From the NCBI GenBank assembly GCA_964416595.1, contig CAYQES010000039.1:1-16202 (forward strand): a DNA stretch of 16,202 bases. The letters are read 5' to 3'. The translations under genes and the position numbers were made by a program. The stretch is from JAKFYM01 sp964416595 (lineage in GTDB: Bacteria > Bdellovibrionota > UBA1018 > CAIPTA01). Positions 1 through 6,886 of the stretch are shown here, one piece after another (positions within the stretch are counted from its first letter, which is position 1; the number at the start of each line of letters is the position of its first letter). Below the pieces are notes generated by a model that was given only the letters and a program-made list of their open reading frames with translations, did not search any database and was not told where the DNA came from.

Positions 1-1
1 G

Positions 2-679
2 ACAGTTACTTGCGAACTCATCCCCCCAAAAAACGAGAGCGAGCTAAAAGATTTTTATGAAAACGACCCCAGCCAATTGCAAAAAAGTTCCGGGCAAACG
101 GTTACACTCACGGGCAATCGCTTAGTGAATTGCGGTGGCCCCTGGGCCTCGCGCTTTGCGAATATGATCGGCTATGAAACTCCGGTGTACGCCATCCGCC
201 GGCAAGTTTCTATTTTCGACGTACGCGGTTTCGACATGAGCCCTTACGGCATGATGGTGGATCCGAGCGGGGTGTATTTCCATCCCGAGGCCACGAATAT
301 TTTAGGCGGCTATGCGGATCATTCGGAAGCTAAGGGCTGGAACCTCAACTACGACGGTGAAAGTTTTTTCCAAGAAAAAATCTGGATGCCGCTCTTTGAG
401 CGCTCCACGCAGTTTGAACAACTAAAACACCTCACGGGTTGGGGTGGTCTCTACGAAATGACTCCCGATAAAAACGCCATCCTCGGAGCCGTGGAAGGCA
501 TGCCAAATGTGTTTGAAAACCACGGCTACTCGGGCCGGGGCGCTATGCAAAGCTATGCCGCAGGCCGGGGCTTGGCAGAGCTCATGCATTTGGGTCGCTT
601 TGAAACGTTAGATTTACGGGCGATGAATGGTGGGCGCTTTCGCCGCAATGAGTTGATTCCGGAGGGGCTGCATATTTAA
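2..679 (+). CDS. FAD-dependent oxidoreductase (DAO family), C-terminal part
   Basis: The reading frame is open from the left window edge (first full codon at 2) and ends at TAA 677-679, so the N-terminus with the Rossmann GxGxxG motif is missing. An internal TTG at 77 is not a credible start, because the frame continues upstream without a stop. The visible part matches the C-terminal half of D-amino-acid oxidase/glycine oxidase/sarcosine oxidase-like flavoproteins. It has the LVNCGGPWAS segment near the FAD site, a substrate-domain stretch (YGMMVDPSGVYFHPE), and the closing TPDKNAILG ... HGYSGRGAMQS helix that contacts the flavin. Such enzymes oxidise amine or amino-acid C-N bonds in the cytoplasm and pass electrons to O2 or a quinone. 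The substrate cannot be read from this fragment. Family assignment is firm; specific function is unknown. Confidence 0.88.
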   Translation, partial: TVTCELIPPKNESELKDFYENDPSQLQKSSGQTVTLTGNRLVNCGGPWASRFANMIGYETPVYAIRRQVSIFDVRGFDMSPYGMMVDPSGVYFHPEATNILGGYADHSEAKGWNLNYDGESFFQEKIWMPLFERSTQFEQLKHLTGWGGLYEMTPDKNAILGAVEGMPNVFENHGYSGRGAMQSYAAGRGLAELMHLGRFETLDLRAMNGGRFRRNELIPEGLHI

Positions 680-692
680 GAGTGATTTTTAT

Positions 693-815
693 TAACGCAG
701 GGCGATCTCGCTGCGAGATCGCCCTGCGTTATTCTATAAAAACAAATACTTAAAATTTATTGGATCCGCTGACGCACCGATTCCTCGCTGCGAGGAATCG
801 GTGCATTAAAATAAA
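693..815. repeat. Paired palindromic intergenic repeat, copy A
   Basis: Two perfect hairpins lie between the convergent ends of the oxidoreductase and phospholipase genes. Hairpin 1 has 18-bp arms (693-710 and 714-731) and loop CTG. Hairpin 2 has 14-bp arms (774-787 and 791-804) and the same CTG loop. The two share the core CTCG-CTG-CGAG and a similar outer arm starting ACGCA. A 40-bp AT-rich spacer separates them. A second copy with identical spacing lies at 16053-16183. The position between convergent genes suits a bidirectional terminator or a REP/BIME-like element. Neither hairpin has a clean downstream U-run on either strand, so a classic intrinsic terminator is not supported. Origin (REP-like, MITE or other) is inference. 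Confidence 0.8.
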
Positions 816-833
816 ATTATCTTCACCAACCCC

Positions 834-2033
834 TTATTTTCCCGCACTCCCCTTCACAGGCTTCGGGTACACCCGCCCAAGATCAATCTTCTCACTATAA
901 TCGGAGCCCCACATGCCCTCATGCACTTCCAGTAATTGTTCCGCGAACCCAGCGTCCTTTACCACCACTTCCAAATTCCGGGTCCGGTCCAAATACCCGC
1001 CCGCCCAATTGCTCGTGCCCACCCAGGCCAAAGCGCCATCGATCACCATGAATTTCGAGTGGTTCACCCGCGCAAAAGGAATGAATCCTTCCCGCGCTTC
1101 AGGAATGGTCATAATCCGCACTTCCACGCCCGGCACTTTGGCCAAACTTTTTAAGTGATCCACGCAAGGCTGGCCCGTATTCCAATGGGAAACGAGTAGT
1201 TTTACTTGTACGCCCCGAGCCAGAGCCGAACGAACCGCTGCGTCGATCACGGTATAAGGCTTACCGTTCCGCTGCAAAGGGCAGTAATCCAAGAGCGTAA
1301 CGCGCACTTCTTTTTTGGCAGTCCCAAGCAAACGTACCAGCTCTGTCTCCGAATCACTTACACCAGGGTTAAATGCGAAGGGGCTCGCCACTAAATAAAA
1401 CTTCAACCTAGGATTCACCGGCAATGGCTGCGCATTCAAAGCCGGAACTTTACCGCCTTTTTGCAAAATCTCCCACGCCTGCCAATCGTGCTGAAAAATA
1501 TTTTTTATTTGTCCCACAATTTTCTGATCCGTGATTCGCACACCTGTTTCGTGAATATGCTTCAACGCCCGCCAATCAAAATTCTGGCTGCCCACAAAAG
1601 CCGCGCGCCCATCCACCACCATATATTTAGCGTGGATAATACCGCCGGGGCTAAGACCCCCAAACTTCAGCACCCGCAACTCTAAACCAGGAATACTTTT
1701 CAAACGGGCCACCGTGGCTGGATCAGAAGCACTCATCATATTGGCTTCCAGTAAAAAGCGGATCTTCACGCCCCGGGCCGCCGCCGCCTCAAGACGAGTC
1801 AAAATAATATCCAAGGGTTCGCCCGTCTTACCGGACGCATACATTTGGCCCAATAGAATTTCCTGCTTGGCGCTGTCGATCATCTCACGCCAAACTTCCA
1901 CGGGTCCCCGCACCCCAGAAACTCCCAAAGAAGTTTCCACCGGCGTGGTTACCACCAATTCAAAATTCCCCACGGAAGCACAGGCGGAAGAAAAAGCGAT
2001 GAAAAAACTGAGTCCCAATAAAACCCGCATCAT
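834..2033 (-). CDS. Secreted phospholipase D family protein (two HKD motifs, PLD3/PLD4-like)
   Basis: A 399-residue protein with a hydrophobic Sec signal peptide (residues 1-19, likely cleaved after ACA), so exported to the periplasm or beyond. Two complete HxK(x)4D motifs are visible: H134/K136/D141, followed by GSQNFDWRAL, and H325/K327/D332, followed by GTSNWAGGYL. These are the two half-sites of the phosphodiesterase active site, which works through a phospho-histidine intermediate. The sequence after each HKD (N-x-DWR-L and GTSNW-G-Y) resembles eukaryotic PLD3/PLD4 and poxvirus K4-type proteins, which include 5' exonucleases, more than cardiolipin synthases, which also carry N-terminal membrane helices absent here. 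The substrate could be lipid or nucleic acid. There are two adjacent ATG codons. A perfect AGGAGG lies 4 bases before the first and 7 before the second (2030), so the second may be the real start. Transcribed divergently from the FAH-family gene. Confidence 0.9.
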   Translation of the reverse strand: MMRVLLGLSFFIAFSSACASVGNFELVVTTPVETSLGVSGVRGPVEVWREMIDSAKQEILLGQMYASGKTGEPLDIILTRLEAAAARGVKIRFLLEANMMSASDPATVARLKSIPGLELRVLKFGGLSPGGIIHAKYMVVDGRAAFVGSQNFDWRALKHIHETGVRITDQKIVGQIKNIFQHDWQAWEILQKGGKVPALNAQPLPVNPRLKFYLVASPFAFNPGVSDSETELVRLLGTAKKEVRVTLLDYCPLQRNGKPYTVIDAAVRSALARGVQVKLLVSHWNTGQPCVDHLKSLAKVPGVEVRIMTIPEAREGFIPFARVNHSKFMVIDGALAWVGTSNWAGGYLDRTRNLEVVVKDAGFAEQLLEVHEGMWGSDYSEKIDLGRVYPKPVKGSAGK

Positions 2034-2037
2034 AAAA

Positions 2038-2043
2038 CCTCCT
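2038..2043 (-). promoter_or_regulatory. Consensus Shine-Dalgarno (AGGAGG) of the phospholipase D gene
   Basis: The minus strand reads AGGAGG, then TTTT, then ATGATG. Spacing of 4 to the first ATG is short and 7 to the second is ideal, which favours translation beginning at 2030. The rest of the 133-base divergent intergenic region (2034-2166) must hold both promoters, but I see no convincing pair of -35/-10 boxes in it. Confidence 0.7.
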
Positions 2044-2166
2044 GATCCAACTTCATGCTCCTTGTACCCAACCCCACCACCCCCTCCAAGAAACTTTCTC
2101 TGGCAAACAAAAACCTGAACGAGAGCGCCCCCAACTATGGTATTTCCCAGAAAATAAGGAGAACCT

Positions 2167-3156
2167 ATGAAACTTGCTTCGATGCGTTACGGGCGGGACG
2201 GTCAACTTTTAGTGGTAGATTCCCAAGGAAAAAAAGCCGTAAAGGTGCCGGAAATTGCACTCACCCTACAGGCGGCCCTGGATCAGTGGTCAGCCACCGC
2301 TCCCGCTCTGCGGGAAACGTACCACAAACTAAATCAGGGCAAACTCGCTAACGCCTTCAGCTTAAACCCCAAAGATCTCCACTCTCCCCTCCCCCGCGCC
2401 TACCAATGGGTAGATGGTTCCGCCTACCTCAACCACGTGGAACTCGTGCGCAAAGCCCGGGGCGCCGAAATGCCCAAAGAATTTTTAACGGATCCGCTCA
2501 TGTACCAAGGCTGCTCTGATTCCTTCCTCGCTCCCACGGATCCCATCCAACTGGCTTCCGAAGAATGGGGCATCGATTTTGAATCGGAAGTGGCCGTGAT
2601 CACCGATGATGTGCCCATGGGAGTTTCTCCAACGCAGGCCCTGAAACACATCCAACTCATCGTGCTCGTGAACGATGTGAGCTTACGCAACCTCATCCCC
2701 GCGGAACTCGGCAAAGGTTTTGGGTTTCTTGTGAGCAAACCCGCCAGTGCTTTTTCTCCTTTTGCGCTCACGCCCGATGCCCTCGGATCCGCTTGGAAAA
2801 ATGGCAAACTTCACTTGCCCTTGCGCACCTACCTCAATGGAAAAGTTTTTGGCCAACCCAATGCTGGCGTGGATATGCAATTTGATTTCGGTCAACTCAT
2901 TGCCCATGTGGCTAAAACCCGCCACCTTTGTGCAGGCACTATCGTGGGTTCCGGCACCATCTCGAACCGCGACCGTGCCGTGGGTTCTTCTTGCTTGCAA
3001 GAAGTTCGCATGCTGGAAACCATTGAGCAGGGAAAACCGCAAACTCCTTTTTTGCGTTTCGGAGACAGTGTGAAAATCGAAATGCAAGACGATAACGGCC
3101 ACTCTCTCTTCGGCACCATCGAGCAAAGGGTGGAACCTTATCGTCCCCACGCTTAA
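2167..3156 (+). CDS. Fumarylacetoacetate hydrolase (FAH) family protein
   Basis: A 329-residue cytoplasmic enzyme of the FAH superfamily (COG0179). It has an N-terminal FAH-N-type domain (about 1-80) and a catalytic domain (about 85-325). Likely metal ligands are visible: E139 and E141 in DFESEVAV and D170 in VLVNDVSLRN, matching the Glu/Glu/Asp set that binds Mg2+ or Ca2+ in the family. The K183-GFGFLVSKP loop and the AGTIVGSGTISNRD segment (256-269) are family hallmarks near the substrate pocket. Family members cleave C-C bonds of acylpyruvates and fumarylacetoacetate, or act as hydratases/decarboxylases on 2-oxo acids. No tyrosine or homoprotocatechuate pathway genes are nearby, so the substrate is open. 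An AAGGAG Shine-Dalgarno ends 5 bases before ATG 2167. The gene appears monocistronic, as the next gene has its own promoter. Confidence 0.9.
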   Translation: MKLASMRYGRDGQLLVVDSQGKKAVKVPEIALTLQAALDQWSATAPALRETYHKLNQGKLANAFSLNPKDLHSPLPRAYQWVDGSAYLNHVELVRKARGAEMPKEFLTDPLMYQGCSDSFLAPTDPIQLASEEWGIDFESEVAVITDDVPMGVSPTQALKHIQLIVLVNDVSLRNLIPAELGKGFGFLVSKPASAFSPFALTPDALGSAWKNGKLHLPLRTYLNGKVFGQPNAGVDMQFDFGQLIAHVAKTRHLCAGTIVGSGTISNRDRAVGSSCLQEVRMLETIEQGKPQTPFLRFGDSVKIEMQDDNGHSLFGTIEQRVEPYRPHA

Positions 3157-3169
3157 AACCCCCCATACC

Positions 3170-3198
3170 TTTACAGCCTAAGGGCGCCTCTATATAAT
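3170..3198 (+). promoter_or_regulatory. Sigma-70-type promoter of the pentapeptide-repeat gene
   Basis: TTTACA (3170-3175, 5 of 6 to the -35 consensus), a 17-bp spacer, and a perfect TATAAT (3193-3198). The predicted transcription start is about 3205, while the ATG is at 3207, so the mRNA would have almost no 5' leader. A GGAG at 3199-3202 sits where a Shine-Dalgarno should be, but would lie upstream of the predicted transcript start. It could only act on read-through mRNA from the FAH gene. Confidence 0.75.
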
Positions 3199-3206
3199 GG
3201 AGACCT

Positions 3207-3605
3207 ATGCTTCCTTTTATTACATTGATCACCGGCCGCCAAAAAAATGGACTCCCCACCTGGGTGAATAAAGATTGCACAAACCTGCCGTGCACAAATT
3301 TAAGTGGCTATAATTTAAAGGGTCTCAATTTCTCCAAAACCGATTTGTTCAAAACCAATTTGAAAAAAACAAATCTCTCGGGCGCAAATCTTTCCCAAGC
3401 CTATTTACGCAAAGCCAACCTCACGGGCGCCAACTTGCAAAAAGCCAATTTAAAATCCGCCAATTTGCGGGAAGCGGATCTAACGGGCGCCAGCACCGAG
3501 GGCGCCGATTTACGTTTTGCGATTTTTAATAGCGCCACCCTGCTGCCTTTTTCCCGGGAAGAGGCCTTCCAACGGGGTATGGTGCTAGAAGAGAGCGAGC
3601 GGTAG
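3207..3605 (+). CDS. Pentapeptide-repeat protein
   Basis: A 132-residue protein made mainly of tandem pentapeptide repeats. From about residue 25 to 114 there are some 18 units of the A/T-N/D-L-x-x type (for example TNLSG, ANLSQ, ANLTG, ANLQK, ADLTG), giving a right-handed quadrilateral beta-helix of four to five turns. There is no signal peptide or clear membrane segment, so it is probably cytoplasmic. The short flanks (1-24 and 115-132) are not repetitive. It is shorter than the Qnr/MfpA proteins (roughly 180-220 residues) that mimic DNA and protect gyrase. Most pentapeptide-repeat proteins have no known role, so function cannot be assigned. It has its own strong promoter immediately upstream and lies 111 bases before topA on the same strand. 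There is no alternative ATG until near the C-terminus, so the start at 3207 is the only sensible one. Confidence 0.85.
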   Translation: MLPFITLITGRQKNGLPTWVNKDCTNLPCTNLSGYNLKGLNFSKTDLFKTNLKKTNLSGANLSQAYLRKANLTGANLQKANLKSANLREADLTGASTEGADLRFAIFNSATLLPFSREEAFQRGMVLEESER

Positions 3606-3716
3606 CCAGCCTAACGCTCCGTCACGTAAAACCACAAAAGCCGGACTAAAAAATTTTCTCTTTGCATTCGCGCAATCTTATTTCATTGTAACGGAAACCT
3701 CTGGGATGCATACGCC

Positions 3717-6389
3717 GTGAAAAATAATGCCCTCATCATCGTTGAGTCACCCACGAAGGCCAAAACTATTAAGAAGTTTTTGGGCAGGGATATCACCGTG
3801 CTGGCGTGCATGGGTCACGTGCGGGATTTGCCGGGTAAAGCCTCGGAAATCCCCGAAGAGCTAAAAAAACTAAAATGGTCCCGCCTCGGCATCAACGTAA
3901 AAGATGATTTCAAGCCCCTTTATGTGATTCCGCCGGGCAAACACAAAACCCTCTCGGAAATCCGGAAAGCCTTAAAAGATGCCGACGTTTTGTACCTCGC
4001 GACTGACGAAGACCGCGAAGGGGAAAGCATCAGCTGGCATTTACTGGAAGTGCTGAAACCAAAAATTCCAACGAAACGCATGGTGTTCCACGAGATCACC
4101 GCAAAAGCGATCAAGGATGCCTTGGATAATCCCCGGGATCTCGACGATAAGTTAGTTCGAGCCCAAGAAACCCGCCGCATTTTAGATCGCCTCGTGGGCT
4201 ACACCGTTTCTCCGCTTATCTGGAAAAAAATCGCCTTTGGCCTCTCAGCGGGCCGCGTGCAATCTGTGGCCTTAAAAGCCCTCGTGGATCTTGAGCGGGA
4301 GCGCATGAGTTTTGTGAGCGCCCAATACTGGGGGATCGCTGCGGATTTGGCCAAAAATGGTGACTCCTTCGAAGCCCGCCTCACACATTTAGGCGAAAAG
4401 AAAATCGCCCAAGGAAAAGATTTCGACGAAAAAACCGGCAAGCTCCTTTCCAAAGAAAATATTATTTTGCTGGAAGAAAAAGCCGCTAAAGAACTTTTGC
4501 AACAAGCGCAAGCGGGCGAGTGGAAAATAACGGAGATCGACGAAAAACCCGTGGCGCGAAAACCCGCACCCCCCTTCATCACTTCCACGCTCCAACAAGA
4601 AGCCAACCGCAAACTCGGCCTCTCAGCCCGGGAAACCATGCGCATCGCCCAGGGCCTCTATGAGCGCGGATTTATCACCTATATGCGTACGGATTCCGTG
4701 AACCTTTCCGAAAGCGCGATCCAGAGTTCCCGCTCCCTCGTAAAAAAACTCTACGGCAATGATTATTTAAGTGATGGCCCCCGCCGCTACACTTCGAAAG
4801 CTAAAGGTGCCCAAGAGGCCCACGAAGCGATCCGCCCCTCCCTCGATTTTACTCCGCCCCAAGAAATGGGGTTAAGGGGCCGAGATTACGATCTCTACGA
4901 AATGATCTGGATGCGCACCATCGCCACGCAAATGGCCGATTCGAAACAACTACAAGTTTCTGTTTCCACGGAAGTGCAAACCAATAAAGGCGCCGCCCGT
5001 TTCCATGCTTCGGGCATGAAGATTTTATTCCCGGGGTTTTTACGGGCCTATGTGGAAGGCAGCGATGATCCGGAGCAAGCCCTCATGGAAAGAGAACGCT
5101 TCCTGCCCGATTTGCATGTGGGCGATAAGGTGAAGCATTTGAAAAGTGAAGTTACCGAGCACGAAACAAAACCTCCCGCTCGCTACTCCGAAGCTTCTCT
5201 CATCCAATTCCTAGAAAAAGAAGGCATCGGCCGCCCTTCTACTTATGCCAGCATCGTGAGCACGATCTTGGATCGCAACTACGCCGTGAGAAACGGCAAT
5301 GCGCTTGTGCCCACCTTCACGGGCTTTGTGGTAACAGCGCTACTCGCGGAACACTTCCAAGAACTCGTGGACACAAAATTCACTTCCAATATGGAAGAAA
5401 AACTCGACGAAATCGCCGAGGGCAAACTGAAATATCTGCCTTACTTAAAAGAATTTTTCCTTGGGCAGCACGGCCTGGAACAAAAAGTGGCAGATGAAGA
5501 CAAAAAAATCGATCCAGAAAAAGCCCGCTCCTTGCATTTTAGTCACCTGAAAAATTTGCAAATATTCGTGGGAAAATATGGACCCTACTTCGAATACACA
5601 GAGCCCAAAACCGGCGAAATCGTGAAGGCTTCCCTTCCTGAAAGTATGGCTCCCTCGGATCTCAACGAAGAAAGCATCAAGAGCTTAGTAGAACAAGTGA
5701 AAAAAGGCGCCACGAGCCTCGGCACGGATCCTGCCTCGGGTTTGCCCATTTTTTTGAAAACCGGATCCTATGGCCCCTACTTGCAAGTAGGGGAAGTGCC
5801 CTCGGATCCAAAACAAAAATTAAAACGCGTAAGCATCCCGAAAGGGATTGATCCCAATGCGGTGGACGAAAAACTCGCGCTCCGCATCCTCGAGCTGCCC
5901 CGCCTCGTGGGCCATCACCCAGAAACCGGCAAAGAAATTCGCGCTTCCGTGGGCCGCTTTGGGCCCTATGTGGTGCACGAAAAAGATTTTCGTTCTTTGA
6001 AAAAAGAAGACAACGTGCTCGATGTGAATTTAGCCCGGGCCTTGGAATTATTCGCGCAGCCCAAAGGCCGGGGCCGCCGCTCAGCGCCCGTGCGAACGAT
6101 CGGTGCCCACCCCACCACCAAAGCTCCCGTGGAAATTTTTGATGGCCCTTATGGCTTGTATGTAAAACACGAAAAAACCAATGCTACTATCCCTAAGGAA
6201 CGGAAATCCGAAGAAGTTACCATGGAAGAAGCCTTAAAACTCTTGGCAGAAAAAGAGAGCGCGGAGCCTGTGAAGGGCAAAAAGAAATCCCGCGCTAAGC
6301 CCAAGGGCCCTAGGGCGGAAGTTCCCGTAGGCGCCCGTACGGAAGCCAAATTAGCCGCCCGGGCAAGAGCCGCCGCTAAAAAATCATGA
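3717..6389 (+). CDS. topA: DNA topoisomerase I (type IA)
   Basis: An 890-residue type IA topoisomerase that relaxes negative supercoils by single-strand passage. The TOPRIM domain is at the N-terminus (ALIIVESPTKAKTIKKF), with catalytic E10 and the acidic triad D97/D99/E101 in TDEDREGE. The active-site tyrosine is Y322 in GFITYMRTDS. The catalytic core runs to about residue 590. The C-terminus has no zinc-ribbon cysteines. Instead there are four Topo_C-type repeats, recognisable by GKYGPYFEY (about 619), GSYGPYLQV (683), GRFGPYVVH (746) and GPYGLYVKH (810), then a basic Lys/Ala/Arg tail (about 853-890). This layout is known from many non-enterobacterial topA genes. The start is GTG 3717, with a weak GGGA 10 bases upstream; no other in-frame start precedes the TOPRIM motif. 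The stop overlaps the next gene's ATG by 4 bases (ATGA), implying translational coupling. Confidence 0.97.
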   Translation: MKNNALIIVESPTKAKTIKKFLGRDITVLACMGHVRDLPGKASEIPEELKKLKWSRLGINVKDDFKPLYVIPPGKHKTLSEIRKALKDADVLYLATDEDREGESISWHLLEVLKPKIPTKRMVFHEITAKAIKDALDNPRDLDDKLVRAQETRRILDRLVGYTVSPLIWKKIAFGLSAGRVQSVALKALVDLERERMSFVSAQYWGIAADLAKNGDSFEARLTHLGEKKIAQGKDFDEKTGKLLSKENIILLEEKAAKELLQQAQAGEWKITEIDEKPVARKPAPPFITSTLQQEANRKLGLSARETMRIAQGLYERGFITYMRTDSVNLSESAIQSSRSLVKKLYGNDYLSDGPRRYTSKAKGAQEAHEAIRPSLDFTPPQEMGLRGRDYDLYEMIWMRTIATQMADSKQLQVSVSTEVQTNKGAARFHASGMKILFPGFLRAYVEGSDDPEQALMERERFLPDLHVGDKVKHLKSEVTEHETKPPARYSEASLIQFLEKEGIGRPSTYASIVSTILDRNYAVRNGNALVPTFTGFVVTALLAEHFQELVDTKFTSNMEEKLDEIAEGKLKYLPYLKEFFLGQHGLEQKVADEDKKIDPEKARSLHFSHLKNLQIFVGKYGPYFEYTEPKTGEIVKASLPESMAPSDLNEESIKSLVEQVKKGATSLGTDPASGLPIFLKTGSYGPYLQVGEVPSDPKQKLKRVSIPKGIDPNAVDEKLALRILELPRLVGHHPETGKEIRASVGRFGPYVVHEKDFRSLKKEDNVLDVNLARALELFAQPKGRGRRSAPVRTIGAHPTTKAPVEIFDGPYGLYVKHEKTNATIPKERKSEEVTMEEALKLLAEKESAEPVKGKKKSRAKPKGPRAEVPVGARTEAKLAARARAAAKKS

Positions 6390-6862
6390 TGAAAAAACAA
6401 ATCCTTGATTCTGTTTTGGAGCAACTAGAAGAGGAATGCCGATTTTTAAGGCAAGCGGCCAAAGCCGCGGAAGAGGCCGCCACCTCCGAGGAGAGTAAAC
6501 CTGAAAATGAATATGATACCCGAGCCCTGGAAGCTTCCTACTTAGCTCAAGCGCAAGGCAAGCGCCTCCAAGAACTGCAAAAAATGATGGAGCATTTAAA
6601 GAGCTTTCCGACCCGAGAAAATCCTGGATCTTTGATCGCTTCGGGTTCCCTCGTGCAAGTGGATTCCGAAGGCAATACCCTTTGGTATTTCCTTCTGCCC
6701 TGGGGAGCAGGTTTACAAGCCATAGCGAATAACGAAAAAATCACGGTGGTAAGTTTGGATTCCCCCTTGGGTTTAGCCCTACAAGGAAAAAAGGCGGGGG
6801 ATATATTCACCTTTTCCCGCCCCAAAGGCTCCCGGGAGTACGAGATCTTGCAAGTATTATAA
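6386..6862 (+). CDS. GreA/GreB-like transcription factor
   Basis: A 158-residue protein with the two-part layout of Gre factors. An N-terminal antiparallel coiled coil (about 5-72) has an acidic turn (E35, E36, E40 in TSEESKPENEYDT). The C-terminal domain (about 80-158) contains the Gre signature ITVVSLDSPLGLALQGKKAGD and ends REYEILQVL. Gre factors insert the coiled coil into the RNA polymerase secondary channel and stimulate RNA cleavage through acidic tip residues. Overall identity to true GreA looks low, so it may be a paralogue with another effect on polymerase. It starts inside the topA stop (ATGA, 6386-6389). A second ATG follows at once. The radical SAM gene starts 24 bases after its stop, so all three are probably co-transcribed. 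Confidence 0.8.
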   Translation: MMKKQILDSVLEQLEEECRFLRQAAKAAEEAATSEESKPENEYDTRALEASYLAQAQGKRLQELQKMMEHLKSFPTRENPGSLIASGSLVQVDSEGNTLWYFLLPWGAGLQAIANNEKITVVSLDSPLGLALQGKKAGDIFTFSRPKGSREYEILQVL

Positions 6863-6886
6863 GCGTTCTGTGGTAGAGATCTGGGC

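Noticed and set aside
693..804. The two hairpins as ordinary intrinsic terminators
   Set aside because: Stems are perfect, but neither is followed by a real U-run on either strand, and the paired organisation recurs elsewhere. A repeat element fits better, though termination activity is not excluded.
2030..2063. Eight-codon upstream frame (MKLDQEVL) before the phospholipase D gene, whose stop overlaps the ATG
   Set aside because: The AAGGAG is only one base from its ATG, too close to initiate well, and the arrangement is easily explained by chance.
2892..3295. Several minus-strand frames across the FAH gene
   Set aside because: They overlap each other and a conserved enzyme on the plus strand, and show no domain or ribosome binding site.
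3650..3716. Possible promoter for topA around TTGCAT (3662) and TTGTAA (3686)
   Set aside because: The -10 match is poor and the spacing is 18. Not strong enough to call.
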